Source of the DNA: Marisa cornuarietis
Taxonomy: Eukaryota > Mollusca > Gastropoda > Architaenioglossa > Ampullariidae
Assembly: GCA_004794655.1 (NCBI GenBank)
Contig: SMMW01000052.1
Span: forward strand, 51,156 to 115,155
Direction of reading: 5' to 3'
Length of the DNA stretch: 64,000 nt
Part shown: piece by piece, positions 20,936-32,689 of the stretch
How the letters are laid out: every line of letters begins with the position of its first letter
Position numbering within the stretch: the stretch's first letter is position 1
The notes under the pieces: model-generated
Seen by the model: the letters and a program-made list of their open reading frames with translations, nothing else
What the model was told of the DNA's origin: nothing
The model's database searches: none
Program-made: the position numbers and the translations under genes

Positions 20936-22560
20936 TATGACGCTTGTAGACAGAATCGAAAGAAATTGTGCTAACCCTGTGAAGATCCACCAGGCAGACG
21001 CAGTGCCAGGCTCCGAGCCTCAAAGAAGTCAACCCTCAGCGACTGGAGGTCCCTTCAACCCATCCTGTGGAGCCAGGGGATGGGGATGGAGAGTAACTGG
21101 CTAACGCACCACCAAAGACAACCCAGATATTACCATCACGCACTGGAATGCAGAAGGGGGTGTACAGTAAAAAAAACTGAACTACAGCAGCATCCGCTCT
21201 AAAACAGCATCACCATCTGCTGCATCCAAGAAACACATCTGCAAAAGGAAAGCCAGGCTTTCCGGAGTGATCGACAAGGCAGGAGGAAAGGTGGAGTGAT
21301 GGCCTTAGTCAGAAACAACCTGAATGTCCCTGAAAACAGCAGACACATGAACGATGCAGAGTGCATCGAAGTCCAGACATCGTTGCAAGACAGTGTCATT
21401 AACTGAGGTCAACTACTATTGGCCCAGCGATAAGATGCTGGCATTAGACACTATACAGGTCTTGGAAAGCAGCTTCCTCGTCGTTGAAGACTTCAATAGT
21501 CAATCCCAGAGCTGGGGATATGATACCCTAGAAAAGCGCGGAGAAGACATAGAATCCTGGCAAGATGAAAAACAACTTATCCTTGTCAACGACCCCACAG
21601 ACAAACCAACCTTCTATTCACGCTGCTGGCACACAACAACAACACCAGACCTGGCATTCTGCACACACGACATCCATAAGAAAGTCAGCAGAAAAGTGTA
21701 AGCACAGCTAGGAGGAAGTGATCACCGCTCAGTACTTCTTACCATCTTGGAAAGTATGGCACCAACATCCCCACCCCCACAACAGTTTGAAAGATTGAAT
21801 TACAAGAAGCCACAATGGGGACCAGTATGCGCATCAACGAACTCACAGGGACACTTAAAGTAGAGGGAAAAAACATTAACAAAGATTTTAACAACAGTAT
21901 TATCAAGAAACCATTCCTCAAGGAGTAAGAAAGATCTACACACCATAGTGAATAAGTGAATTACAAACGGCACATGACGAGCTCAGCAAAGCGAGAGATG
22001 AGTCAGAGACCACCCCAGCCAAGAAAGCAGCATCCAGCTGCAGGAAAAGAAAACAAAGTTCCTGAGAACTAAAGTGGAACTGAAAAGAAGAAGCAGGAGA
22101 GAAAAAAAACTGCAAGCCTTGACATGGCGAGAGATACCAGCAGGTTGTAAAAACTAACTAGAGCACTGAATGATGAAGAAGCTAAGGAACAGAAGATCAG
22201 ACTTGAAAAAGAAAGAAAGATACTGACTGGGAAAATTGTTAATGCATTTGCAGAAGCATATGCACGAGAAAGTGATATGACCATCTCTCAGAGCCTGCAA
22301 AAAGCATTCAGATGAGAAGAAAAAGAACAAACAGAGAGACACACGGCTCCAAGACATCACTATGCCCGAACTGAAGAACACCATCAACCTTTACCATCTG
22401 CACCACAATCCCAGTCGAGGATGAACACAGCGATATAAGTAAAATAACACTGACATTCGCTGGAACAAAAGTACATGTACCCCAAGAAGCATGGATAGTG
22501 GCTTACACAGATGGTCCGAACTGGAGGAGCTGGGGTATAATTAAGGGTCAAGAGGAGTGC
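20936..22560 (+). pseudogene. I/Nimb-like non-LTR retrotransposon, internally deleted
   Basis: Endonuclease-domain pieces appear in shifting + frames: ITHWNAEGG near 21135, CCIQETHLQ near 21218-21245, RRKGGVMALVRNNLNV near 21280-21330, EDFNSQSQSWGYDT near 21488-21530, TTTTPDLAFC near 21640-21665 and LGGSDHRSVLLT near 21708-21745. The usual G of GDFN is E. An E/K-rich linker follows to about 22320. The reverse transcriptase core then seems to be missing: within 150 bp a Y-T-D-G word (about 22504) like the start of an RNase H domain appears. Clade assignment is from pattern memory. Confidence 0.65.
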
Positions 22561-22569
22561 ATTTTAAAA

Positions 22570-24380
22570 TCATTTTTAATGATTGGGTATGGTTTAGCAT
22601 AAGAAACAATATCCCTCTATACCGCCTTTTTTATTATTTTCGAGATGCAGTCTACAGATATCACCATGAGAAGCCAACAATACAGCCGTGAGTGTAACAT
22701 TGATACGTTTGCGCTGTTAAGGCTACACCCGATGTTCCTGCTTTGATCCACACAGCAATGGCGGCCTTGGGGAGTTGTCTTGCTTTCACTCTTGTCTTCT
22801 GGGAGTCGTTCCTAGGACTCGCCTGAAAATTGAATCTGTAGCCAGGAACCTCTAATGCGAGTATGCACTCCATCATAACAGTGTCGTCTACACTCCCCAT
22901 AATATTACAACGGCCGTCTGGCTAAACAGACCTGTATTTTATCGTCGATATCTTATTAGGCCTGTGGGTGTGTGTGTGTGTGTGTGTGGATGGTGTGGGG
23001 GGGAGAGAGGCTTTCTGCGTCTGTGGCTAAAGTCTGGGCTAGCTGTAGACTTGAACAAATAGCGAGGGCATAAATATCTAAGCGCCAGTACAGCCAACAA
23101 TAAATTATCTACATGGACATGGGTGCGGGAGATATGATACAGCTACTTGGAACCGGTTTAGACTTTTGTCGATTAATCGAAGTGCGTCGCCATTGGTTGA
23201 TAGTTATGAAGATAGAACACTGGTCACCTTTGCGACTTACCGATTGCAACATATTCCGTTTGTTAGTTTGTATGTGTTTGCTGGCGTGCTATGAGAAACA
23301 GTATGGTGGCGGGGAGGAATCGGAAAAGGGGATACATGCATGCAGACAAAATATAAATGGCGGACAGGCAGGCTAAAAGACAAGCAGACAGACAAACGGG
23401 TGGATATATAGGCAAGCAATCGTTAAACATATCAGTTGACAAAAAAAAAAAAAATGCGAGCCGACAGACAGGTGACTAGATGGGGTGGGGGAGGGAGCAG
23501 GTGAGTAAAACAGTGCGGAGTTAGCAGATAGCCAGGTACCTAGCAGACAGATGAGTAGATCAGGGTGAAGGAGTGGGAACGGGGAGCCAATAGCCAAGCA
23601 GAAGCAGGTGGACGTTGTCAAGGCGATGTTGTTGAGTCACAGAATTGGAGACTCAAGATCCGCAATCAGATAACGTCACCCTCGACGACACGCTGGGGAC
23701 ATCTCGTGCAGGCGCCGCGCATGACCTTCTGCAGCATACCATCTCTGAGTGGGATGGGGTTGGTGGAGCGTTGATCCCCCGGTCATCGTCTGCTTCCAGC
23801 CTCCGCGCCGCACCGGCTAACTGGCGCGGGGGAGGGGGGGGGGCCGCCATGCAAACGTAAACACAACATCTTCGCTGCATCATCCCAGATTCCATCTAAT
23901 TCGCGAGCACTAACCCTGACCAGCCACTCCCCCCATTTTGCACTGAGGTTAAGGACAAAAGTGCATCGATGTACAACCTCCCTCCAAACTCATCCCTCCT
24001 ACCCACCCCGCATGTCCATTTTTTTTCTCTCACCTTCATGACATGCCTGATCCGCCCACGCTGTTGACGGGCGACTGGCAGAAAAGTCGGTGTTAATGTT
24101 TGTTGCCACGTGCCGCGCATGCGGCCGGCTACTCGTGTCGAAGGTCGCCCACGTGGAAAAGGTTACGGCCGTACGTCGTGGATTACTACAATGGAAAGTT
24201 TGCTGCACGCTCATTGGCCAATCAATGAATACCTACGTCACCAGGCAGCATGTTTGTTTACAGTTTGGCGGCCTTGAAGCGACGACTGGCCAATCAGAAG
24301 CAATTTTGTGGACGTCCGCCAAGGGAGCCTCGCACTTTTTTTCCCACAGCTACCACCCCGTCACCTTCCAGTTTTCATTC
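22570..24380. other. non-coding; contains GT tract and CCAAT-box pair
   Basis: GT repeat at about 22967-22988. A segment at 22755-22800 shares GAGTTGTCTTGCTT and neighbouring bases with 18925-18955, so both may be pieces of one dispersed repeat. ATTGGCCAATCA (about 24211) and GGCCAATCAGA (about 24287) are two CCAAT boxes in a CpG-rich area (23640-24330), compatible with a promoter. Confidence 0.35.
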
Positions 24381-24398
24381 TAATAACAAACGCAGATT

Positions 24399-24617
24399 TT
24401 GTCCGTAGTTTTAGGGTTTTTACTTGCAGCGGCGATTACCGATATTCGCAATCCATCTCTCCACACTCGTTCCACCAAGTTCTATCGACCGAATGTTCTG
24501 GAACAACAGATGGCGATTGAGGTGGTGACGGTGGTGATTTTTATTGTACAGATTTTTCTCTGGAAAACATCGATTTGTTACACGCAGATAAAGTATTTAA
24601 CGCTTCGATGGAAATAA
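24399..24617 (+). CDS. possible small membrane protein or exon, unrecognised
   Basis: An open frame runs past an acceptor-like TTTTTACTTGCAG (about 24417-24429) and ends at 24617, overlapping an AATAAA signal at about 24612. It encodes RSTKFYRPNVLEQQMAIE and then a hydrophobic span VVTVVIFIVQIFLW followed by a basic tail. An internal ATG lies at about 24510. Two CCAAT boxes sit 100-200 bp upstream. I do not recognise the protein, and chance remains a real possibility. Confidence 0.25.
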   Translation: MSVVLGFLLAAAITDIRNPSLHTRSTKFYRPNVLEQQMAIEVVTVVIFIVQIFLWKTSICYTQIKYLTLRWK

Positions 24618-24619
24618 AG

Positions 24620-25370
24620 ACACTACACTGATGTCTTACAAATTGTTGTCTTTTACCTTTTATTTGAATAAACAAATAGTTAAACTGCATTCTCTTCAAA
24701 AGGAGAAAAAGATTGGATTTGAAAAACTTCATAATTATACTGAACACAGACGACAGCTAAAAGCAACTGTTTACTGACAGGCACAGTGAATACAATTCAC
24801 CATCCTGCCCTATGTGAAATCCGTTCCTCGTTATTTCGCGCCATAACAAAATTTAATCATATTATAAAATAATAAACTGATTAAAATATTAACTATACGA
24901 AATATAGTTAATGGTCGGAATCTTAGCTTGAGGTGGAGTTGGGGGTAAAGGGTGTGGCCTCCCAGAAAGTAACGTTGAACCTGAACACCGGCCATATTCA
25001 GAGCCTTCAGTATTATACTTGACGTGTCGCCACAACCTCTGTATCCTCATTCCTCTGGACAGAGTTGTTTAATACACCGTTACAGCGTCATTCTTGTGAA
25101 AAATCTAGGTCGCCGAGGATTGGCGAGAGAATCTAACCAGACCTGTCTCCACTCTCAACAGGTCAGCAGCGGAACCGGACAAGGTCACTGTCACATGCAC
25201 ACCATCCAAACCGACATTGCATGCTCACCACATGGTGTAGGGGACGTAACCACGACTGTGACTTGAGTCAAGACCCTTCGAGCCGGTGAGTCATAGGACG
25301 ATGTCCTCCCAGATGATACGCAAAAAAACGGAAAACGGAGCGGAGTCATATAAACCCAAACCTGCTCACG

Positions 25371-25404
<34 letters not shown>

Positions 25405-25855
25405 ACAAAAAAAAAAAAAAAGAGAGCCACATGAGTAATGAGGTCACATGTGCGGATCTACGCAAAAGTGCGGGAAACTTCTGTCACGTGGTTAACCTAG
25501 TTTTACGTGCCTCCCTGGTGCATCATAGGTTAACTCACTGTGTGAGGGACAGAGGGAGCCTGAGAAAGTTCCTTAAACGTCTATGCGTGCGTTTGAGAGT
25601 GAAAAAATTCGCACGCGTATGTGAGAGAGAGAACACCCCCCTCCCCTCAAGAGAGTAAGAGATGAGAAACCACTTTAGCAGCGATAAAAGGTGATAATTA
25701 TATTATTAAATGACGAGTCCAGCGCCGACGTCTTGCATAAACAGCGACGAAACTGCTCGCCGATAACCGCATTTTTCGTCACGTGCGACGTGGCCTTCAG
25801 ACCAATGACGCGCTAAAACCCACCACAACGTATCGCAAGACGCCTACCATTTTAT
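24620..25855. other. non-coding stretch
   Basis: No gene supported. AT-rich 24640-24910. An (AC)n run lies at 25374-25402. Confidence 0.4.
25374..25402. repeat. (AC)n microsatellite
   Basis: About 14 AC units followed shortly by a poly(A) run. Confidence 0.95.
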
Positions 25856-25989
25856 TTTATTGGGCGAGGGCCAAAATGCGCCTCTGAGATTGCGATGCGA
25901 TGCTGCGCAAAAAGCCAGACGATTTTTTTTTTTTTTTTTTGGTTTAGGAGGGATATGGGAGGGTTGTGTCGTATCTTACAATGTTAAAT

Positions 25990-26160
25990 ATAGACGTCAT
26001 TGGTTTCTCTCATTATGGCGGGCCGAGTTTCAAGCATTTCCGGGTTCAATGCACGGCCAAGTTTGTTTGCACACAAGGCACCGAAGAGAGTGCTAACGAA
26101 AGGTTTTTTTCTAGCCATTACTGACCCGGTTTGGAGTTGATTAATGACCGGTGGTTATGA
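25990..26160 (+). promoter_or_regulatory. possible promoter and first coding exon
   Basis: GACGTCATTGG (a CRE next to an inverted CCAAT box) lies about 20 bp before ATGGCGGGCCGAGTTTCAAG. The frame reads MAGRVSSISGFNARPSLF and then a basic stretch. A further CCAAT box lies near 25802. A weak donor (AAAGGTTTTT) occurs near 26099. No second exon was identified. Confidence 0.2.
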
Positions 26161-26199
26161 GCTTTTTCCTTGCGCCAGTTTGTTGGATCAAGCAGGACG

Positions 26200-27490
26200 G
26201 ATATGTCCCGTGCAACAGCGTGATGATGTTATCCTTTGCGACCAGACAGAACATATTTTAAACAAAACGGCTGGCAACAATAAACTACATAAAACTTTCA
26301 CTATATAGTGTGGCTCTCCTACAAATAATCCTTTTTGCTTGTGGTTGTTCCATTTTTTTATTATTATTTTTTTTAGGAGAGGTGGAACTTTTATTTCACC
26401 TTTTATTTTCATTTTTCGTCATCTTCTCTACTTTTCTCTTCCTTGATCCTTCTTTTTCTACTTCTTTCTGTCATTTCAGGCTGCTTCATTTTATAGTACC
26501 AAGTACGTAGGCTTTTCCCAAAAGTACACAGCAAGTGACCCAGCACCAACGTCAGACAATCCCGAGTGTTGAGGCAGTTGTAAATCTGAAGGGCAATGCC
26601 CGACAAGAGCGCGTGCCCACACAAGGAACTTCCTTTACATTAAATAAGCCGCGGGAAGGCCGTTAACAAGTAATTCGTTGTTGCACAGGAAAGTAACGTT
26701 TGGGTGAGAGACCGAGAACAGAATGAAAGGAAATAGATGTCGACAATCAGACCACGGACTTGTATTAGGGACTGCTTGCAGACGATTTTTTTGTTTTTCA
26801 GTTAAGTGATAGAACGAGGCTTTTCACTACAAAGCTTCCGTTTTAGTCACGTTTCAGTTTAACTACTAGAACGAGGAGGGTGTCTACAAAGCTTCCAGTT
26901 TATTCACATTCTTTATTTTAGCTCGCCGAGACTAACAGCGGAGGACTTCGCAAGAGGCTAACCGTTGGTCTCGGCAGACAGACACCCTATACACGTGATC
27001 AGACAGAGCCAGGTCTCTCTCTATCTTGTTTGTCTGCCTCACTCTCTCCTTCTCTATCTCTATGCTCTCGTTCTATCTCTGTCTTCGCTATCTCCCTAGC
27101 CTTTTCTATTTTGATCTCTCTCTACTTCTGCCTGGTATCAGATACTGGTTACATTTAGTGAAGTTGCCAACATCGAGACTCTGTAGACACGCGTATGAGA
27201 GACTTGTACTACAGCATGGATTCGGAAACACAGCTGGGCTACAGCTGGGCTACCGACATTTAAAAAAAAAGTGTTTACAGAAAATGTTTTTGGTATTGTC
27301 TGACTTCATCAAGGGGTATGGATGACAAAATGCTTCTTATGGACTTTAGAGATCTATCTTACCTGCTGCTGTTTTTTTAAACCTAACGAGACATTCAAAA
27401 AGGGATAATAGTAAAATAGATCAATGGCGCTCTTCTTATAGTGAAACTATGTAGCCAGAGAAATATTTCATAAACTGTAACATTCACACA
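26200..27490. other. non-coding stretch
   Basis: No supported gene; T-rich and CT-rich low-complexity segments (26345-26470, 27015-27130). Confidence 0.4.
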
Positions 27491-27494
27491 GCAT

Positions 27495-27815
27495 AAAAGA
27501 GTGTTGGCTAGACTGAAAACAAGATCCGTGGGTCTTAATGCCAGTAAGAGGCGGGTTGACCCTGGTGCAACAATGCGAACAGGATGCCCATCTTGTTATC
27601 AACAGATGTCACTGAAGAGGAAGTTCACTTTCTATACATTTGTGAAGCATACAAAACTATTCGGGAAAAATGTAGTCTCCTCCAAACATCTAGCACAAAG
27701 AGAGTAGAGGAGGTACTGACACTAAGAAATGAAGATCATATTATCTCTAAAACAATTAAATTTAGGACAAAAGCAATTCCATGGACACAAGTGGAAACTA
27801 ATTGTGCTTTGAATT
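27495..27815 (+). pseudogene. reverse-transcriptase-type element, C-terminal zinc-finger relic
   Basis: The first frame reads LARLKTRSVGLNASKRRVD then GCPSC. After a one-base shift near 27600 another frame gives VTEEEVHFLYICEAYKTIRE. The C-x2-C ... E-x-E-x-HFL-x2-C-x2-Y-x3-R order is typical of the C-terminal tail of LINE-type reverse transcriptase proteins in invertebrates. Only about 100 residues remain. Confidence 0.5.
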
Positions 27816-27819
27816 AAGG

Positions 27820-28800
27820 TATTGTGGACGAATAATACGAAAAAAGGATTAGGCGATTATAGTATTACAGAGGATATATATATATATATATTTATTTATA
27901 AGTCTGCATTCTTAAGAGGAAAAAACAATTGAGTTAGAGTATAAATTAATGCTGATAATAAATTCTTGGTGCCTGATAGTCAAAGCTCTATTCCTGGATT
28001 TGAATGCAACGAAAATGCTCATTCTTCTATGTTAGTTTTTATATTCTGCTTTGCTTTGTTAATTTTATGCCAAAATCTCCCTTGTGTCATAATGACGAAG
28101 TCAGTGACATGAGAGAAATAAAGTGTCAAGAGTCTACCGCTGCCTGTTTGCTTACTGTCATGGTATCTTTTAACAACATACTCTTTGCTCCTCTATTTCT
28201 GTGAAAAACTGTAGAGCTGACAGCCGGCAGAAAAGTTAGGCAGCTTCTTATTCGAGCGGGCACCTCGGGCACCATCAGATAATACATCAATAAATCTATC
28301 ATCACAAGCAGGGACCGGCGATGTGAACAGTTTCCTATTGTATAGATCAGGGTCTTGATGCGTGGGCGTTCCTATAACCTTTCTCTACTTGAAGCACTCG
28401 TAGCTCCGTCAAAGGGAACCGAACCAGAGCCCGTTGTTATATCCTGATGGACGAATCTGGTGGCCTTTTTGCTGTCCGTCAAAAATGATACATTTTCATA
28501 AAAGGAAGACCACAAGAACTTATTCGAACTCCCTTCAGATGCGCCTTACATTAATCAAGATACGAAACAGGTTTTCGAAAGAAAGATATCTTTGAAAAGA
28601 AATCAAGAAAATGGATTACAGAACATCTTTTCTATCTCTTTCTCTCTCCCCTACCCCTTTACTATTATCCTAGCGTGACAGTACGTACATCAACTTTTAT
28701 AAATAGGTATTAATAATATAAGAAATACCTCTTAAATTTTCATATGTTATTGTTTCATGCTTGTGTTGAAGAATTATATTCTTGTTTAACATATTATTTT
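27820..28800. other. non-coding, AT-rich stretch
   Basis: A TA tract lies at about 27877-27895. No gene or repeat recognised otherwise. Confidence 0.4.
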
Positions 28801-28809
28801 ACCCCTCTT

Positions 28810-29040
28810 AAAAAAAGGTAAGGTAGTCCCGTGACCATACGGTCATCGGAAAGTGAGGTGTTATAGAACAATCGCTTATTTCGGGTCCAATTTCTGTGAG
28901 GACCGTCCCATCTCCTCTCCATCTCTGCTTTAACTTTCTCAGCTTTTTCCGGAGTCAAGTACCCACTCTACAGCTGGATCAACTGTCGGAAGTGCGCTGC
29001 GTTACACGGAATTCGAACCGCCGGTTAATATGCGCTGTTA
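28810..29040 (-). mobile_element. tRNA-derived SINE (family B)
   Basis: On the - strand a B-box-like GGCGGTTCGAATTCC is followed by GTGGGTACTTGACTCCGG, AGAAAGTTAAAGCAGAGATG, GGAGAGGAGATGGGACGG and finally ATGGTCACGGGACTACC, then AT-rich sequence. The same GGAGATGGG...CCCTCA words recur at about 9417-9440. The head (A box) is unclear. Confidence 0.5.
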
Positions 29041-29113
29041 CTATAACTACAACATCCCCGCCACCCCACCCCCACAACCCGCACATTTGCTCTTCAGGGC
29101 GAAGGCCAAATGT

Positions 29114-29115
<2 letters not shown>

Positions 29116-29180
<65 letters not shown>
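29116..29180. repeat. (AC)n microsatellite
   Basis: A 65-bp uninterrupted AC run. Confidence 0.97.
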
Positions 29181-29181
<1 letters not shown>

Positions 29182-29219
29182 TGCTCTCTTCTATTTTCTC
29201 TCGCTCTCTTTGTGGTGTA

Positions 29220-30190
29220 ATGTAAGCATATGGTCTTCTAAGGACAGGTGGCTGTTTATGTAAGTTGGGTTATGAAATCCCGTGGAAAGAAACGTGCTGG
29301 AACGCCTGGAAGCGGTGAAACTCGGGTAGGCCGCTCGGTGTCTGCCTTTAATCGTGGCGGGAACGTGTTGTGCTGTTGGTGCCTGTTTGTTTGCAACGTC
29401 ATCGCACCGGCGCATATTTCTGGGAGTCGGTGCACAAAGGTACCCTTTTTGGGGCGAATCGGCAGCTCGGTGCTCTTTGCTGCAGTCGAGGATGGGAAAG
29501 TGCTTAGAAGGCATCTCGTCCCGGATGCACACGCACGTTTTTCTTGATGTCGCATCTGTTCACAAGCTTGGTCGTTGGGGTCTTTTTTTACCGGGTACTC
29601 GGGTTTCATTCATTATTCTCCCACCCCTCCAACATCCTTTACCTCTGTCACATCCCCATTGTGCAAGATCACCCCTAGGTAAAACACTTTCCTATCAAAT
29701 AAACCAACCTACCAAAGGTATTAACGTAGCGTTAGCAGCTCTCCCTGAACGATCTTATTCCTTTTTTTTTCTTCTTTTTTTTAGAAAGGTAGACAGTAGC
29801 ATTGTTCTGGATTGGAAATCAAAACTTTTTTATTAAAAAAAAAAGAAAGAGGTTGGTGGCTGGGCCTAGTGTGTCATAATTAGGTCTAAAGTGAGACCTG
29901 CCATATCCGAGTCCCGACGTCTGCTTGCGCGTTTCCGCTGACTGGAAGAATTCTGCACATTCATGAACACTCCTACAGGCCTGATACCGACAAGGCACAT
30001 TTGCATTCCTGCATGTTTTATGCGAAGGATGAACATATTAGACTCGACTTTCATGTCTCACTGCTGTAGAGAGTGCGCGTTTTACACGATAAGAGTGCAC
30101 GTTACTGCATTTACGCATGCAACATGAATTGCAGTTTGGTAAAAACTAGGTTGACACTGATTTCTGTCTCTCGAGATCATTCAAGGTTTT
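29220..30190. other. non-coding stretch
   Basis: Overlapping open frames on both strands at 29250-29610 show no recognisable domain. Nothing else seen. Confidence 0.35.
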
Positions 30191-30194
30191 TGGA

Positions 30195-30440
30195 AAACTT
30201 TAGGGAAGCTCAGTAACCTTGAGTTATCTGTAGAGAAGAAGGGTCGTCGATTCGAATCTCACTCGATCCAACTACTAATAACCTCGCTTTGTTGGCCGAA
30301 CAGTGGATAGGAACCTGATTTATCAAGGGCGGTAACAGACTGTAAGGAAAGGCGTGGGCTCAGCCTTATACATGCCATGGCCTAGACCTGTGAACCATTT
30401 TAAGCTCACCGTGCCCTGCTGCCATGGGACTTTAACTTTA
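30195..30440 (+). mobile_element. possible tRNA-derived SINE relic
   Basis: GAAGCTCAGTAACC (A-box-like) and GTCGATTCGAATCTC (B-box-like) are spaced about 45 bp apart at 30208-30260. No copy in the window confirms it. Confidence 0.3.
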
Positions 30441-30570
30441 CATTCCTTTTTATCTTTCACTTTTTTATTTCGGAAAACTTAGATATAAACGAGGAACTCT
30501 TGCCAAAGTTATTTGTAGACAGATTAGTAGTCAACAGCGAGCGGAGTATCGGGGTGTTTTTGCGCGTGGG

Positions 30571-30602
30571 CGTGTGTGTGTGTGTGTGTGCGCGCGCGCG
30601 CG
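30571..30602. repeat. (GT)n(GC)n alternating tract
   Basis: About ten GT and six GC dinucleotides in a row. Strictly alternating purine-pyrimidine sequence of this kind can adopt Z-DNA. Confidence 0.9.
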
Positions 30603-30767
30603 CTCTGGAGGGGGGAACCGTTGAATCCTTTTGAAAACGGTTAAAACCTGTGTTCGTACCCTCAATCATATGTATGATGCTCTAAACAATAGAGTAGAAC
30701 AGTTGACACTCCTTTCCTTACCCTCTGTTCACCTGACTGGGGGCGCTGTCTCAATCTCCCACCTTAC

Positions 30768-30900
30768 CTGTCATCCAAGGAACAAGAAAACCTACTAACA
30801 TGGCGATCAATAACAAAACCGAGCCCAGCACCCATAGTCTCCTCACTTCCTCCTCCTTCTCCCCCTCCCTACTTGATCGTTGCCACTCTATCAACAACAT
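30768..30900 (-). CDS. possible first coding exon of a type II membrane protein
   Basis: On the - strand, ATG at 30900 opens MLLIEWQRSSREGEKEEEVR, then a hydrophobic span (VLGSVLLLIAMLVGFLVPW), and stops being exon at a strong donor, ACAG|GTAAGG, after 133 bp. A charged cytoplasmic N-terminus followed by a single anchor would fit a type II membrane protein, for example a Golgi enzyme. No following exon was found downstream (below 30767), so the gene is unproven. Confidence 0.3.
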
Positions 30901-30999
30901 GGCGTGTGCACCTCCTGTCTGTGACGTGGTGCCAGACTTTCTCAACGAGAGCCAGGAAGGGGGCACATTCCATTGGGCTATATTTAGATGTTGAAGCTA

Positions 31000-32680
31000 T
31001 TTTTGTTCAGGCGCGCGTCCACTTGACGCACGTGCCACAAGCTGTCTTTAGCCGGTAACGAGGATTGGGGAGGGAGGAATAGAGTTCTATGGGAAGAGGG
31101 ATAGGGGACTGTCTAGGCCAAGAACGGTAATTTGAATGGCGGGGTTATAACGGTGTTTCAGGTGACAGAATGATGGGAGCTGGTGCCGGGTAGACAGCCA
31201 GGTGAATAAATAAATAAGAATAAATAACAGTATTAAGCGATCCTCATTAGTTTATTCATCTCTTGAACGGCACCAGTTGACGAACAGTTTTCCGATATTG
31301 GTCGTCGAAGGAATAACTGAACAGACACTGCGGCTGACAAGGCTCGCTACATATGTCTGCGCTAAACAATACTGTCACGTTCAACATTGAAAATGTCCAG
31401 TTCACGCAGACTGCTTGTATTTAGTTTTTTGCGCTTGTTCTTATTTCTTTTTTTAAGTTTAATCATTTTTTCTGTCTGCTGCATTCAGCGTGTCTGTCGA
31501 GCAACCTTAATTGTTGATCTAATCAGATCCGCTATCTTTGTGGCCCCGCGTCCCTAGGGTGTTGCATTTAGGATTGTTATTGATCCAAGCCAGGCCACCG
31601 GAACTTCATCAAGGCGCATGCGTGCATGAGCGTGCGTTTGTATGTAGTATGGATGGGGGCGTTTTACATGCACATATGCTCACACTCAATCAATCAATCA
31701 ATCCTCTTCGTGCTATTTGCACATAAGGCCTCAACCAGAGCCAGCCACTGATGTCGATCGGCTGAAACCCGCTCCAGGCGACCCCATGTCCAGCCCTTTC
31801 ATCTCCCTTTCCACTGCTCATGCTCACACTCACGTGTATATAATTCATGAGTACATGCATGCCTATATCATATACACTTAATAATACACTATGTAACCTG
31901 GAGACGAATCGGTTCGATACTCATGTTGCGAAGCGAACATACTGTGAGTTGACTCAACCTTAGCCCTTATACAACACGACTTCGATGATGAAATACACTT
32001 TTTATTCGTTTGCCCGAAATTGCCCTGCTAAAGCTAACAGTTTTACCTGAAGAGTATAGAAATACTTGCCACAATGAGCTAACAATCTTTTGACTGACAC
32101 CATTGTTTGCAAATTGTTCCTGGGTTCATACACTATAAACTAAAATGACGAGGGGAAATAGCTAACATTTGATGCAGTATAATAATGCACATGCATGCAA
32201 GAGTATTTTTTCTTTTTAAAAACTTTTTATTACTTAATATATGATGTGTTATATTGCTTATACTGTAAAATTATTCGCAATAGAATGGCGTGGGTGCCCT
32301 GGTAAGGAAAGTTCATGAATCCAGTAGTAAGGTTTGAGAGCCTTACAGTAAAGAACTTGAGTCTTGCGCCTCCCACTTCGTTACTACATTGACCCTTTCT
32401 CATTAACCCTCGGTTTATGTCACGACGTTAAGCATCAACAAACAACCGTACAACATGGCGCCCTAACTTCCTTTTTCGGAACCGAACGATGTTAGCATGT
32501 CTTCAGCTAGAGGTTGTACAGATCTTACTGTGAGAAGATGGTCATTGCTGTTTTCGATGACTGACGTCTTGTGTCGACTTGTCTTGGTCTTTAGTAGCTG
32601 TTTGGCCTTTTTGGTGTCACCCCGTAACATTTCCTTCCAGGACTGGCCGCGACAACGTTCTTCCTAGCTGCCTTCATCCC
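31000..32680. other. non-coding stretch
   Basis: No supported gene. A (TCAA)n tract lies at about 31686-31703, and AT-rich sequence at 32120-32290. Confidence 0.35.
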
Positions 32681-32689
32681 TTTCTTTAT

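Noticed and set aside
29250..29610. Overlapping frames of about 100 codons on both strands
   Set aside because: No domain, no splice signals and no family resemblance; likely chance in GC-balanced sequence.
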